DNA of 64,000 nt from Oxalobacter paraformigenes (GCF_000158475.2 NZ_KI392031.1:186001-250000); one strand, 5' to 3'; positions 52,441-61,709 are shown, counted from the stretch's first letter. Made by a program: numbers and translations. The notes: generated by a model not told the origin, from the sequence alone.

Positions 52441-52470
52441 AAATGCCAGATCGATTCGATCTGGCATTTT
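52441..52470. terminator. Strong intrinsic terminator, probably bidirectional
   Basis: AAATGCCAGATCGA pairs with TCGATCTGGCATTT almost without a loop in the drawn form, opening to a TTCG-type loop in practice. T4 follows on the + strand and the A-rich left arm serves the minus-strand XRE gene. Confidence 0.85.
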
Positions 52471-52547
52471 CTGTTGGAGTCGGTGGATACGGTTTACGTT
52501 GCGGAAAGCGGCTTTTGGCTTGCCGGAAAATGGGCGGTAACGGCTGT

Positions 52548-52847
52548 CTATTCCGTTTTGTCCTGGACAGGTTCGCTTAACAGAACCAGCGTGTTTTTTG
52601 CCAGTTCCGCTTCCAGTTCCTTGCTGATATTGCCGAATTCATCCTGGGACGACCCGAGAAACAGCAAAATTCCCATTGGGACATGCAGGGCATGGCAGAT
52701 TCTTTGCAATGTCGAAACCGTGATGTCGCGCTGGTTGTGTTCGATTAACGAGAGGTAAGAAACCGAGCATTCTGAAAGTTCGGCCAGTTTGGTTTGGGAA
52801 AGACCTCTTCGTATGCGGCAAGTTTTGATGGCATTGCCTATATCCAT
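52548..52847 (-). CDS. XRE-family HTH regulator
   Basis: A 99-residue protein with a Cro/C1 helix-turn-helix occupying residues 5-60: IGNAIKTCRIRRGLSQTKLA, ECSVSYLSLIEHNQRDITVS, TLQRICHALHVPMGILLFLG. The C-terminal third is acidic and helical. AAGGAG lies 6 nt before the ATG (on the minus strand), a strong ribosome site. It is convergent with the 29-residue protein unit and upstream, divergently, from the sodB region (53395). Targets unknown. Confidence 0.85.
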   Translation of the reverse strand: MDIGNAIKTCRIRRGLSQTKLAELSECSVSYLSLIEHNQRDITVSTLQRICHALHVPMGILLFLGSSQDEFGNISKELEAELAKNTLVLLSEPVQDKTE

Positions 52848-53394
52848 AGTGAACTCCTTGTTAAAGCAGTATTGTCATTTTCTGCCGAAAATCGGATATT
52901 GCGATTTTTCAATGAAGGACAATGGCCGGAAAATTCCGCAGAAACCCTTAAGACGCACCGCTTTAAATAAAATCAGACGCAATCCGAAATTGCTCATTTT
53001 AACAGAAGTGAATGGCGGCTGTCTTCCTGTCGGATATCCGAATCAGGGTTTCGCACCGATGTATACCTTTTTTTTCAGCGTGTTACGGGCGTTCGGTTCT
53101 CTGTCTGGCGAGTGGGAAGGGAAATCGTCAAGACCTTTTCCAGGAACAGGCCTTGCCGGAAGCAGAGCCTCCCGGTACGAAGAAAAGCAAGTGCAAAAAG
53201 ACAAAATGGAACGTTTTGACAGGCATCAGTCCTCCGGCAAGCCATGGCGTTATGCTTGAAAGCCAATCTTAAAGGGTGGAGAACCCTGCCTGTCAGACGG
53301 GGATACCTATTCATGCGTTCTCAGCAACAATTTCCAGTTCATCTTATAATAAATTTTCCCTATTCGTTTATTGCCAATAAGAAAGGAAACTCCA
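52848..53394. other. Intergenic region between XRE gene and sodB
   Basis: No convincing gene in 547 nt. It contains the XRE promoter side (AT-rich, 52850-52920), small hairpins at 53273-53303 (GGGT/ACCC then CCC/GGG) and a TATAAT box at 53345-53350, 45 nt before the sodB start, with no good -35. Longer open frames here (52789-53272) lack motifs. Confidence 0.5.
53345..53350 (+). promoter_or_regulatory. Probable -10 box of sodB
   Basis: Exact TATAAT, 45 nt before the start codon. No matching -35 is apparent, so activator help or an extended interaction is possible. Confidence 0.4.
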
Positions 53395-53973
53395 ATGGAA
53401 CATCAACTGCCTCCCTTGCCCTATCCGATGGATGCCTTGCAACCTTACATTTCCCAGGAAACGCTGGAATATCATTACGGCAAGCATCACAAGGCTTATG
53501 TCGATAATCTGAACAAGCTCATCAAGAATACCGAATTCGAAAATATGGCTTTGGAAGATATCATCAAAAAGTCGTCCGGAGGCATTTTCAACAATGCCGC
53601 CCAGACATGGAACCATACCTTTTACTGGAACTGCATGAAACCGAATGGCGGCGGTAAGCCTGCCGGCGCGCTGAGGGATGCCATCCAGGCAAAATGGGGG
53701 ACATTCGCCGATTTCCAGAAAGCGTTTGTCGCCGCGTGCAGCTCGAATTTCGGATCCGGCTGGACATGGCTGGTCAAAAAACCTGACGGTTCTGTCGATA
53801 TTGTCAATACTTCCAACGCGGGGACTCCGCTGACGGGTCAGGACAAGCCGCTTTTGACCTGCGATGTCTGGGAACACGCCTATTACATTGATTACCGGAA
53901 TGCACGCGTCAAGTACGCGGATGAATTCTGGAATGTCGTCAACTGGGATTTTGTCACGGCCAATTTTGGCTAA
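53395..53973 (+). CDS. sodB: Superoxide dismutase (Fe-type)
   Basis: Converts superoxide to peroxide and oxygen in the cytoplasm. All four metal ligands are present: His27 (EYHYGKHH), His74 (TWNHTFYW), Asp157 and His161 ([13 protein letters not shown]). Gln70 in AAQTWNH and the [11 protein letters not shown] segment favour the iron enzyme. Its 192 residues are standard. The start at 53395 has AAGGAAAC upstream; an in-frame ATG at 53371 would add eight residues. A 17-bp hairpin follows 30 nt after the stop. Confidence 0.96.
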   Translation: MEHQLPPLPYPMDALQPYISQETLEYHYGKHHKAYVDNLNKLIKNTEFENMALEDIIKKSSGGIFNNAAQTWNHTFYWNCMKPNGGGKPAGALRDAIQAKWGTFADFQKAFVAACSSNFGSGWTWLVKKPDGSVDIVNTSNAGTPLTGQDKPLLTCDVWEHAYYIDYRNARVKYADEFWNVVNWDFVTANFG

Positions 53974-54003
53974 TACGGGAAAGTTCGCGTCAACTGGACG
54001 GAC

Positions 54004-54042
54004 TACGGTGTTTCAGGCGACAGGTTCGCCTGAAACACCGTA
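54004..54042. terminator. Long perfect hairpin after sodB
   Basis: A 17-bp perfect stem with loop CAGGT. T tracts are lacking on both sides, so it may act as a stability element or a factor-dependent end. Confidence 0.6.
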
Positions 54043-54157
54043 AAAACGATACGGGCCTCTTTGCTTGCCGTGTTTCTCCTGACGGAAAATGCTTTTATCG
54101 GGAAACCGGGTTGATGCCTTATAATAGCTGAAACCATTTCCGACTGGAGACGCTGCG

Positions 54158-55093
54158 ATGAACAATACCGTCATTCTCTCTTCCGATGCCTGCCTTGGCC
54201 ATGTTCCCGGACCGGAACATCCGGAATGTCCGGATCGTCTGATCGCTGTCAGGGACGCCCTGACGACTCCGGAATTCGAATCGATTCCATGGCGTCATGC
54301 TCCACTGGGTACAAAAGAACAGCTTTTGCTGGTGCATACCCCCGAATATGTCCGGCGTATTGAAACGATCCGGCCGAAAGTGGGTTATGTTCCGCTGGAT
54401 GGGGGGGATACTATCATGTCTCCAGGAACCTGGGATTGCGTGATGAGCTGTGTGGGCGCCGCCTGTCTTGGGGTCGATATGGTCATGAAAGGCGAGGCGG
54501 ACAATGTTTTTTGCGCGACGCGTCCGTGCGGGCATCATGCCGAACCGGACAGGGCGATGGGTTTTTGCGTGTTCAATCATGCCGCGATCGGGGCGGCCTA
54601 CGCCTACGATAAATACAAGCTCGACCGTGTGGCCATTGTCGATTTCGACGTTCATCACGGTAATGGAACACAGGACGCTTTTTATCACCGGCCTGAAATT
54701 TTTTACGCTTCTTGCCACCAGTCGCCTTTTTACCCGGGGAGCGGCGCGCGTTACGAAACAGGGATCGATCACAATGTCGTCAACGTGCCCTTGTCGCGCG
54801 GGGCCGGTTCCGACAAATTCCGCAATTGCATGAGTTTCGAAATTCTGCCGGCCCTGAAAAAGTTCAATCCTTCCATCCTGATTATATCGGCCGGCTTCGA
54901 TGCGCACAGAAAAGATCCGCTGGGCGGCCTGAGTTTTACGGACGACGACTTTTACTGGGTGACAAAAGAACTGATGAAAGTGGCCGATGAATGTTGCGAT
55001 GGCAAGATCGTGTCTATTCTGGAGGGCGGTTACAGCCTTGAAGGGCTGGCTTCGGGATCGGCTGCGCATGTGAGGGCATTGATGGGGAACTAG
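54158..55093 (+). CDS. Histone deacetylase-family amidohydrolase
   Basis: A 311-residue class-II-like deacetylase. Zn and catalytic motifs are ATRPCGHHAEPDRAMGFCVF (tandem His), VAIVDFDVHHGNGTQDAF (Asp and His ligands) and SAGFDAHRKDPLGG (Asp ligand). Bacterial members deacetylate small molecules such as acetylpolyamines or acetoin-related substrates, and some act on lysine; the substrate here is unknown. It stands alone with its own leader after the sodB hairpin. Confidence 0.92.
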   Translation: MNNTVILSSDACLGHVPGPEHPECPDRLIAVRDALTTPEFESIPWRHAPLGTKEQLLLVHTPEYVRRIETIRPKVGYVPLDGGDTIMSPGTWDCVMSCVGAACLGVDMVMKGEADNVFCATRPCGHHAEPDRAMGFCVFNHAAIGAAYAYDKYKLDRVAIVDFDVHHGNGTQDAFYHRPEIFYASCHQSPFYPGSGARYETGIDHNVVNVPLSRGAGSDKFRNCMSFEILPALKKFNPSILIISAGFDAHRKDPLGGLSFTDDDFYWVTKELMKVADECCDGKIVSILEGGYSLEGLASGSAAHVRALMGN

Positions 55094-55237
55094 CGAAATG
55101 TTTGTTTTTCCTCACAGGATTGCGTTGCGTATTTGCCTAAACCGGTGTGCGTGAAAGAAAGATAACCGCTTCCCACAGCCTGAATTACCTGATAAAATCC
55201 TTATTTTTCAAAATTGGCTTAAACCTGAAATAAATTC

Positions 55238-55450
55238 ATGACCACTATTCGCCTTAAAGAAAACGAACCTTTCGAAGTCGCCATGCGGCGGTTCAAACGT
55301 ACTATTGAAAAAACCGGTCTTCTGACAGAATTGCGTGCCCGCGAGTTTTATGAAAAACCGACTGCCGAACGCAAGAGAAAACTGGCGGCAGCCGTCAAAC
55401 GTCACTATAAGCGAATCCGTAGTCAGCAGTTACCGAAAAAAATGTATTGA
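55238..55450 (+). CDS. rpsU: 30S ribosomal protein S21
   Basis: A 70-residue, strongly basic protein with the S21 pattern [20 protein letters not shown]-like (here [20 protein letters not shown]) and a C-terminal KRHYKR(I/R) tail. It is first in the macromolecular synthesis group rpsU-yqeY-dnaG-rpoD. Two terminator-like hairpins lie between it and yqeY, in keeping with the need for much more S21 than primase. Confidence 0.97.
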   Translation: MTTIRLKENEPFEVAMRRFKRTIEKTGLLTELRAREFYEKPTAERKRKLAAAVKRHYKRIRSQQLPKKMY

Positions 55451-55455
55451 TATTG

Positions 55456-55473
55456 TCCGCCTGTTGCGGCGGA
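55456..55473 (+). terminator. Short hairpin after rpsU
   Basis: TCCGCC/GGCGGA stem with a 6-nt loop, then TTT. Probably an attenuating end for rpsU transcripts. Confidence 0.55.
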
Positions 55474-55494
55474 TTTCGGAAGTCTGAACAGTTG

Positions 55495-55524
55495 CCCGCT
55501 CCGGTTGAACCGCGGCGGGTTTTG
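55495..55524 (+). terminator. Second terminator-like hairpin before yqeY
   Basis: CCCGC pairs with GCGGG around a CGGTT/AACCG inner stem; TTTT follows. Together with the preceding hairpin it would limit read-through from rpsU into yqeY-dnaG-rpoD. Confidence 0.6.
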
Positions 55525-55556
55525 CTGTTGTATTGTTTTGTCCATCGGAGATCGAC

Positions 55557-56000
55557 GTGAGTTTGAAAGAACAGATTGTCAACGATATGAAAAGCGCCAT
55601 GCGCGCCAAGGATGCCAAACGTCTTGGGACGATCCGCATGCTGACGGCTGCCATGAAACAGAAAGAAGTCGATGAGCGGATCGAGTTGAATGACCAGCAG
55701 ATTCTGGCAATTGTCGAGAAAATGATCAAGCAGCGCAAGGATTCGATTGCGCAGTTCGAGGCTGGCGGGCGTCCGGATCTGGCGGACAACGAAAAGGCCG
55801 AAGTAGAGGTTTTGCTGGCTTACATGCCGGCTGCCTTGCCGATGGAAGAGGTTGAAAAGGCAGTGGCTGATGCCGTCAGGGAAGCGGCCGGTCCGCAGGA
55901 TATGGGCAAGGTAATGGGTGTATTGAAAGCGCGGCTTGCCGGTCGTGCCGATATGTCCGCCGTTTCCGCGCTGGTCAAAAAGGCTTTGATGAAAGCCTGA
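55557..56000 (+). CDS. yqeY: GatB/YqeY-domain protein
   Basis: A 147-residue, mostly helical protein of the YqeY family, which resembles the tail domain of GatB and may bind tRNA; its exact role is not known. Family motifs are EQIVNDMKSAMRAKDAKRLG, LGTIRMLTAAMKQKEVDER and GRADMSAVSALVKKAL. The start is GTG at 55557 with GGAGA 7 nt upstream. It lies between rpsU and dnaG, as in many betaproteobacteria. A 7-bp hairpin (AGGCTTT/AAAGCCT) covers its last codons. Confidence 0.93.
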   Translation: MSLKEQIVNDMKSAMRAKDAKRLGTIRMLTAAMKQKEVDERIELNDQQILAIVEKMIKQRKDSIAQFEAGGRPDLADNEKAEVEVLLAYMPAALPMEEVEKAVADAVREAAGPQDMGKVMGVLKARLAGRADMSAVSALVKKALMKA

Positions 56001-56014
56001 GCCGTCTGTCAACA

Positions 56015-56057
56015 CGCGAAAAAGTTTCGCGAATGAAAAAGGTTTTTTTAATTCGTG
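56015..56057 (+). promoter_or_regulatory. Two competing hairpins at the dnaG start
   Basis: Hairpin 1 (56015-56031): CGCGAAA / TTTCGCG, loop AAG. Hairpin 2 (56028-56057): CGCGAAT / ATTCGTG with a G-A mismatch, five A-T pairs and a GGTT loop; its right arm includes the GTG start of dnaG. Both need bases 56028-56031, so only one can form at a time. Hairpin 1 frees the start codon, hairpin 2 hides it. Confidence 0.5.
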
Positions 56058-57866
56058 ATACCCCAGTCATTCATTCAGGATCTGTTGAACCGCATCGACA
56101 TTGTCGAGGTAGTGGGCAATCGCGTTCAACTGAAAAAGGCGGGCGCGAATTTTCTGGGCCTGTGTCCGTTCCACACAGAAAAAACGCCCAGTTTTACGGT
56201 CAGCCCGGTCAAACAGTTTTACCACTGTTTCGGTTGTGGCCGGAATGGCTCAGCCATTACTTTCCTGATGGAACATTCCGGCCTTTCTTTTGTCGAAGCA
56301 GTGGAAGAACTGGCGCAAGGCGCCGGAATGACGGTGCCTCGGGACGATACGCGTGTTTCTCCGGAACAGCGGGCGCAAAAACAGGCCAAAACGCTGGCGC
56401 TGACGGAAGTGATGACGCAGGCAAGCCGTTACTACAGGCAACAGCTGAAACAGTCGGAGGCGGCCATCGCCTATCTGAAAAAAAGGGGGGTAAGCGGTGA
56501 AATGGCCTTCCGGTTCGGCTTGGGATATGCGCCTGCGACAAGGGACAGTCTGAAAAACGGTTTCGAGAATTATCGGGCAGATGAACTGGTAGAGGCGGGA
56601 CTGGTCATTGAAAAACATGAAGATGACCGTGCTGTTGTTTCCGGAGAACGGCGCTATGACCGTTTCCGGGACCGGATTATGTTTCCTATAAGAAATACCC
56701 GCGGACAGGTCATTGCGTTCGGGGGGCGGATTCTTGAAAAAGGCGAACCCAAGTACTTGAATTCACCGGAAACACCCTTATTTCAGAAAGGAAGCGAACT
56801 TTACGGGCTGTTCGAGGCAAGGCAGGCAATCCGGGAAGCCGGTTATGTGCTGGTGGTCGAAGGATACATGGATGTCGTTGCGTTGGCGCAGCTGGGGTTT
56901 CCCCAGTCGGTGGCGACTCTTGGAACAGCTTGTACATCTGCCCAGGTGCAGAAACTGATGCGTCAAACAGACAGGATCGTTTTTTCGTTCGATGGCGACA
57001 ATGCCGGAAAAGGGGCGGCCAGAAGAGCGCTGGAGGCGAGCCTGCCGCTGGTGTCGGACACAAAGAGTGTGGCTTTCCTGTTTTTGCCGCCGGAACACGA
57101 TCCGGACAGTTACGTCAGGGAATACGGGGCCGGAGCGTTTGAAAAACAGGTTGAAGGGGCGATGCCACTGTCGGAATTCATGTTGCAGGAACTTGTGGCC
57201 GGAAACGATATGAATACGCTGGAAGGGCGGGCACGGGCGCAGCACAAGGCGAAACCCTGGTGCCAGGCGATGGCGCCTTCGGCTTTGCGTTTGCAGATTA
57301 TGAGAAAACTTGGCCAGATTACACAAACGCCTGACGACGAGCTGGAAGCGTTTCTTGAGGTCGCCAGGCCGGTTGCACGGTCAAGACGCAGGGAGGCGCG
57401 TTTGCCGCGTCCGCCTGTTGTGGGACTGGAAAGGCAGGTGATGCGATTATTGTTGATGTATCCGCAATTTGCCGCCCGCCTAAGCGAAGCCGATATCGGG
57501 GCGATTGTCGATTTTTCTCCGGATAAAGGCGATTTGCTGAAGACGGTTTTAAGCGCCATTCGCGAGCTGGGAGAACAAGGGAGTTACGCGACGCTGGTGG
57601 AATACCTGCGATCGGGTAAAGTGGATTGTGAGCAGCTGGTGCACGAGACGCTGGATCGGGAATACGAACAGGAACTGGCGCTCATGGAGCTTGTCGGCGC
57701 AGTTCGCCAGATCCGGTCACGTGTTCTGGCGTCGGAAATGGAAAAGCTCTTTTCTTCAGGATTGGTCGGCGAAGAGGAAAACCGGCGTTATTACGAGCTG
57801 AAGAAACAGCAGGAAGAGCTGAAGAAAGAGATGGCTCAGGAAAATTTACGGGAAAAAAGTTTTTGA
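56055..57866 (+). CDS. dnaG: DNA primase
   Basis: Synthesises replication primers at the fork. The CHC2 zinc-binding motif is Cys37, His40, Cys58 and Cys61 (LCPFHTEKTPSF; YHCFGCGRNGSA). The TOPRIM core shows VVEGYMDVVALAQLG and VFSFDGDNAGKGAARRAL. The C-terminal helicase-binding region is less conserved. Its 603 residues are normal. The GTG start fits family beginnings (MIPQSFIQDLLNR-IDIVE) but lacks a good ribosome site; the only GG pair upstream lies in a hairpin loop. Confidence 0.96.
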   Translation: MIPQSFIQDLLNRIDIVEVVGNRVQLKKAGANFLGLCPFHTEKTPSFTVSPVKQFYHCFGCGRNGSAITFLMEHSGLSFVEAVEELAQGAGMTVPRDDTRVSPEQRAQKQAKTLALTEVMTQASRYYRQQLKQSEAAIAYLKKRGVSGEMAFRFGLGYAPATRDSLKNGFENYRADELVEAGLVIEKHEDDRAVVSGERRYDRFRDRIMFPIRNTRGQVIAFGGRILEKGEPKYLNSPETPLFQKGSELYGLFEARQAIREAGYVLVVEGYMDVVALAQLGFPQSVATLGTACTSAQVQKLMRQTDRIVFSFDGDNAGKGAARRALEASLPLVSDTKSVAFLFLPPEHDPDSYVREYGAGAFEKQVEGAMPLSEFMLQELVAGNDMNTLEGRARAQHKAKPWCQAMAPSALRLQIMRKLGQITQTPDDELEAFLEVARPVARSRRREARLPRPPVVGLERQVMRLLLMYPQFAARLSEADIGAIVDFSPDKGDLLKTVLSAIRELGEQGSYATLVEYLRSGKVDCEQLVHETLDREYEQELALMELVGAVRQIRSRVLASEMEKLFSSGLVGEEENRRYYELKKQQEELKKEMAQENLREKSF

Positions 57867-57897
57867 CGGGAAACAAAGCCGGAAAAAACACAAAAAA

Positions 57898-57906
57898 TGT
57901 TATAAT
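57898..57906 (+). promoter_or_regulatory. Extended -10 promoter before rpoD
   Basis: TGTTATAAT is an exact TGN-TATAAT extended -10 element, 118 nt upstream of the rpoD start. No useful -35 is seen. It would give rpoD expression independent of dnaG. Confidence 0.55.
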
Positions 57907-58023
57907 ATAAGACTTTACATTCGGAATGTGCTGCTATGTATTTCATGGAAAGCACGCCGGGTATCGTCTGAATAACACCGGCGGATGCCGGTACATTGGA
58001 TTTTCGAGCGGACAACGGACGAC

Positions 58024-60507
58024 ATGGATAAATCAGATAAATTCCAACCAGTGGCAGATGAAACGAACGATAAAACTTCTCCCGTCAAACGGCGAGGCCG
58101 TCGCAAGCGCGATGACAGCGCGGTTGCCGCGGTGAAGGCAACATCTGAGACGCATCAGTCCGCCGCATCTGCGGCATTGGTCTCCGAAGGCGTTGCCCAG
58201 GCACGGCGGGGACGGAAAAAAGCGGTTCCCGATGAGACGCCAGCGCAGGAAAGCGCCGCTGTCAAGGTCAAAAGCACGCGGGGCAGAAAACCGAAAAATG
58301 CCGAATCTCAGGAAACAGTGGCTACGGCTTCGGAAAAAGGCAATGTATCCGACACGATTGTCACCACCGATGCTGCACAACTGGCAGCTATCGATACGTC
58401 CGGTTACGTGTTGCCGACTGTCAAGGTGCCGGGGCGAAGAGGACGCAAACCCAAGGATTTCCAGCCTGAAAACGAGGAAGTGGCTGCCCTGAATGCGGTA
58501 GAGCGTGCCGAAATGAAAGCGGCAGACAAGGCGCGTGCGAAAGATCGGAAGGCCAAGGAAAAAGCGCTCCTGAAAGATGCGTTGGCCGGAGACACGGAAG
58601 CGACAGAAGAGGAACTGGAACGCCGCCGCGAACGCCTGAAAATGCTTATCAAGCTGGGCAAGGAACGTTCTTTCCTGACTTATGCCGAAATCAACGATCA
58701 TTTGCCGGATAATGTCATTGATCCTGACGCGATCGAGGGCATCATCAGTACGTTTAACGATATGGGCATTTCGGTGTATGAACATGCGCCGGACGCCGAA
58801 GACTTGCTGTTGACCGATAATGTTGTGACCGTAACGAGTGACGAGGAAGCCGAAGCGGCTGCCGAGGCGGCCCTGTCGACGGTGGATTCCGATTTTGGTC
58901 GGACGACCGATCCCGTTCGCATGTATATGCGTGAAATGGGTTCTGTCGAATTGTTGACGCGTGAAGGCGAGATCGAAATCGCCAAGCGGATCGAGGAAGG
59001 TCTGAAAGACATGATCCAGGCGATCTCTTCCTGTCCTACCACGATTCTCGAAATTATCGGGCAGGCTGAAAAGATCCGTAACGATGAAATCCGGATTGAT
59101 GAAGTGGTTGACGGTCTGGCGGATGAAGCCGGAGAATCGCAGGTCTTGGCTGCGGCGTCTGACAACGATCAGGATGAATCGGATGAGGACGATTCCGACG
59201 CGGATGAAAATGATGGGGAAGAGGCTGAAGAAGAGGAAAGCGACGGCGGTTCGGCTGGCGGCGCCGCTGCCGGTTTTTCGGCGGAACAGCTTGAAAAGCT
59301 GAAAGAAGACGCACTGGCGAGATTTGCGCTGATCGAGACGTATTTCAAGGAAATGCAGCAGGCCTTTGAAAAGGACGGTTATAACTCGCCCGCCTATGTG
59401 AAAGCGCACAACAGTATTTCTGATGAATTGCTGGGTATGCGGTTTACGGCACGTTTCATTGAGAAACTGTGCGATACCTTGCGTACGCAAATGGATGATG
59501 TTCGCCAGATCGAACGGGAAATTCTGAATGTGGCCGTGAACAAATGCGGTGTTCCCAGGGCTCATTTTATCAAGACCTTCCCGGGAAACGAGACGAATAT
59601 GGAATGGGTGGACGAGGAAGTTCATGCAGGCCATCCGTATAGCGAGATTCTGTCCCGCAATGTTCCGATGATCAAGGAATTGCAGCAAAATCTGGTGGAT
59701 ATTGAAAAGCGTATCGGTATGCCGCTGGCCGATTTGCGGGAAATCAACCGCAAAATGGTGGCTGGCGAAATGCGTGCCCGCAAGGCCAAGAAAGAAATGA
59801 CGGAAGCCAATCTGCGTCTGGTCATTTCGATAGCCAAGAAGTATACCAATCGCGGCTTGCAGTTTCTCGACCTGATTCAGGAAGGAAATATCGGTTTGAT
59901 GAAAGCGGTCGACAAGTTCGAGTATCGCCGGGGATACAAGTTCTCGACGTATGCGACCTGGTGGATCCGGCAGGCGATTACGCGTTCGATTGCCGATCAG
60001 GCGCGTACCATCCGCATTCCGGTACACATGATTGAAACCATTAACAAGATGAACCGTATTTCACGCCAGATTTTGCAGGAAACGGGCGCTGAGCCCGATC
60101 CGGCAACCCTGGCGGTCAAGATGGATATGCCGGAGGACAAGATCCGCAAGATCATGAAGATTGCGAAAGAACCGATTTCGATGGAAACGCCAATCGGGGA
60201 CGACGACGATTCGCATCTGGGCGATTTTATCGAGGACAACAATACGCTGGCTCCTGCCGATGCGGCATTGCATGCCTCGATGCGCAATGTCGTGAAAGAT
60301 GTGCTGGATTCGTTGACCCCGAGGGAAGCGAAGGTGTTGCGGATGCGTTTCGGTGTCGAAATGTCCACCGATCACACGCTTGAGGAAGTCGGCAAACAGT
60401 TTGATGTAACGCGCGAACGTATTCGCCAGATAGAAGCGAAAGCGCTGAGAAAATTGCGTCATCCATCACGATCGGATAAACTTAAGAGTTTCCTGGAAAG
60501 CAATTGA
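58024..60507 (+). CDS. rpoD: RNA polymerase primary sigma factor (sigma70)
   Basis: Housekeeping sigma factor. Regions 1.1 (INDHLPD), 1.2 ([21 protein letters not shown]), 2.1-2.4 ([20 protein letters not shown], then [20 protein letters not shown]), 3 and 4.2 ([20 protein letters not shown]) are all intact. Its 827 residues are longer than E. coli (613). Before region 1.1 there is a K/R/A-rich stretch of about 200 residues, and in the non-conserved region between 1.2 and 2 there is a highly acidic run of D, E and S (about residues 385-415). Start ATG 58024; an in-frame ATG at 57985 is less likely. Confidence 0.97.
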   Translation: MDKSDKFQPVADETNDKTSPVKRRGRRKRDDSAVAAVKATSETHQSAASAALVSEGVAQARRGRKKAVPDETPAQESAAVKVKSTRGRKPKNAESQETVATASEKGNVSDTIVTTDAAQLAAIDTSGYVLPTVKVPGRRGRKPKDFQPENEEVAALNAVERAEMKAADKARAKDRKAKEKALLKDALAGDTEATEEELERRRERLKMLIKLGKERSFLTYAEINDHLPDNVIDPDAIEGIISTFNDMGISVYEHAPDAEDLLLTDNVVTVTSDEEAEAAAEAALSTVDSDFGRTTDPVRMYMREMGSVELLTREGEIEIAKRIEEGLKDMIQAISSCPTTILEIIGQAEKIRNDEIRIDEVVDGLADEAGESQVLAAASDNDQDESDEDDSDADENDGEEAEEEESDGGSAGGAAAGFSAEQLEKLKEDALARFALIETYFKEMQQAFEKDGYNSPAYVKAHNSISDELLGMRFTARFIEKLCDTLRTQMDDVRQIEREILNVAVNKCGVPRAHFIKTFPGNETNMEWVDEEVHAGHPYSEILSRNVPMIKELQQNLVDIEKRIGMPLADLREINRKMVAGEMRARKAKKEMTEANLRLVISIAKKYTNRGLQFLDLIQEGNIGLMKAVDKFEYRRGYKFSTYATWWIRQAITRSIADQARTIRIPVHMIETINKMNRISRQILQETGAEPDPATLAVKMDMPEDKIRKIMKIAKEPISMETPIGDDDDSHLGDFIEDNNTLAPADAALHASMRNVVKDVLDSLTPREAKVLRMRFGVEMSTDHTLEEVGKQFDVTRERIRQIEAKALRKLRHPSRSDKLKSFLESN

Positions 60508-60526
60508 TAAATTGCGGTTTCCGGAC

Positions 60527-60603
60527 GGGCCTATAGCTCAGTTGGTTAGAGCAGAGGACTCATAATCCTTTGGTCCCAGGTTCAAGTCCTGGTGGGCCCA
60601 CCA
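60527..60603 (+). tRNA. tRNA with CAT anticodon, probably tRNA-Ile2
   Basis: 77 nt with CCA. The acceptor GGGCCTA/TGGGCCC and anticodon loop CTCATAA match the ileX-type tRNA (C34 modified to lysidine) rather than elongator tRNA-Met. Its place after rpoD agrees with other Burkholderiales. Automatic tools will call it tRNA-Met. Confidence 0.9.
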
Positions 60604-60613
60604 ATAAAATCAG

Positions 60614-60643
60614 AAGGTTACGTAAAAAACGTAACCTTTTTTT
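60614..60643 (+). terminator. Intrinsic terminator after tRNA
   Basis: AAGGTTACGT/ACGTAACCTT, a 10-bp stem with A5 loop, then T7 running from the right arm. Confidence 0.9.
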
Positions 60644-61145
60644 GTTTGTTTTCCAAAACACTATCAGACGCTGTCTGCTTGGACTGGAATTTGAGCGGTT
60701 TTTGAATGGCAATTTTGCGTGTAATGGTGACAGCCCAATGCCAGAACGGGATTGGCGATTTGCCGAAATGCAGGAAGAAAATCCCGCTGTTCAGTTTGAG
60801 AAACAGAATAGCCCGATTGGCTGAAGAAAAACAATCCGGGCAAATTTCACATGAATACCCGGAAAGGTGGCGAAAGATTCCAGCGATAAAAAACCGGCCG
60901 TTTCGCTCTGCTTTTTAAGAGGATTCTTGTTGTAGGCGGAAATCCGGATTTTGTTTTTCTTCCGGTAGCCGGGAAACTGCGTCACTTATGTCGGGAAGCC
61001 AGGCAGAAGCCGGTCTGCGGCAAAAGCGGTATTGGCTGGTGGAAAGGTAAGGTGTTTGGCAGGCACGGCAAGAACCCGGCCGGTTTTCGATGCCGGATTT
61101 GAACTTGTCTGCTTTTCTTTTTTCCAAATCGAAAAGGAGAAAAAC
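60644..61145. other. Intergenic, no gene recognised
   Basis: About 500 nt with short open frames on both strands lacking motifs. An in-frame extension of the SRAP gene back to 61032 is not supported, since the catalytic cysteine must be residue 2. Confidence 0.5.
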
Positions 61146-61709
61146 ATGTGTGGACGATTCGATCTTGATCCGCGTTTGCCAGGGATAAAACGGATTGTTG
61201 AATGGCATGATTTTAAAATCAAGACCGGAGAAGTCTTTCCTTCCGACCGGGCGCTTGTTCTGATCGAATCGAATGGCCAACTGGCACCTGAAGGCATGGC
61301 GTGGGGATTCCCGCAATTCAACCGGAAGGGAGTCGTGTTCAATGCCAGGGCAGAAACGGCCTTAAGGAAAGCGTTCTTTCGTAAAGCCCTGCTTCATAAT
61401 CGCGTTGTAGTGCCTACTACCGGGTTTTACGAATGGAAGGCGGAGCCGGGGATGGGAAAAAAGGTTCGCTATCGTTTTAACGAGCCGGGCCAGTCGCTTA
61501 CCTGGCTTGCCGGTTTTTACCGTGTTTTCAGCGGCGAGCCACGGTTTACTATTCTGACGACCGACGCAAATGACGGCATGTCAGCCTATCACGACAGAAT
61601 GCCGGTCGTTCTGCATGAAAACGAATGCATGGACTGGCTTGAGGGAAACCGTCTTGACGAGTATCTTACCCGCGTTCCGCCGGAACTCGATGCGCAGCGT
61701 GTTGGCTGA
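61146..61709 (+). CDS. SRAP domain protein (YedK/HMCES-like)
   Basis: The 187-residue SOS response-associated peptidase forms a covalent, protective thiazolidine link with abasic sites in single-stranded DNA. The start is fixed by the catalytic Cys2: MCGRFDLDP. Other active-site elements are present: FNARAETAL with the conserved Asn and Glu, VVPTTGFYEWKAEP and HDRMPVVLHENE with the histidine. It is a little shorter than E. coli YedK (222). It stands alone; no LexA box could be identified upstream. Confidence 0.95.
   Translation: MCGRFDLDPRLPGIKRIVEWHDFKIKTGEVFPSDRALVLIESNGQLAPEGMAWGFPQFNRKGVVFNARAETALRKAFFRKALLHNRVVVPTTGFYEWKAEPGMGKKVRYRFNEPGQSLTWLAGFYRVFSGEPRFTILTTDANDGMSAYHDRMPVVLHENECMDWLEGNRLDEYLTRVPPELDAQRVG

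Noticed and set aside
58033-60027. 664-codon open frame on the minus strand
   Set aside because: It is antisense to rpoD; no motif and no ribosome site were found.
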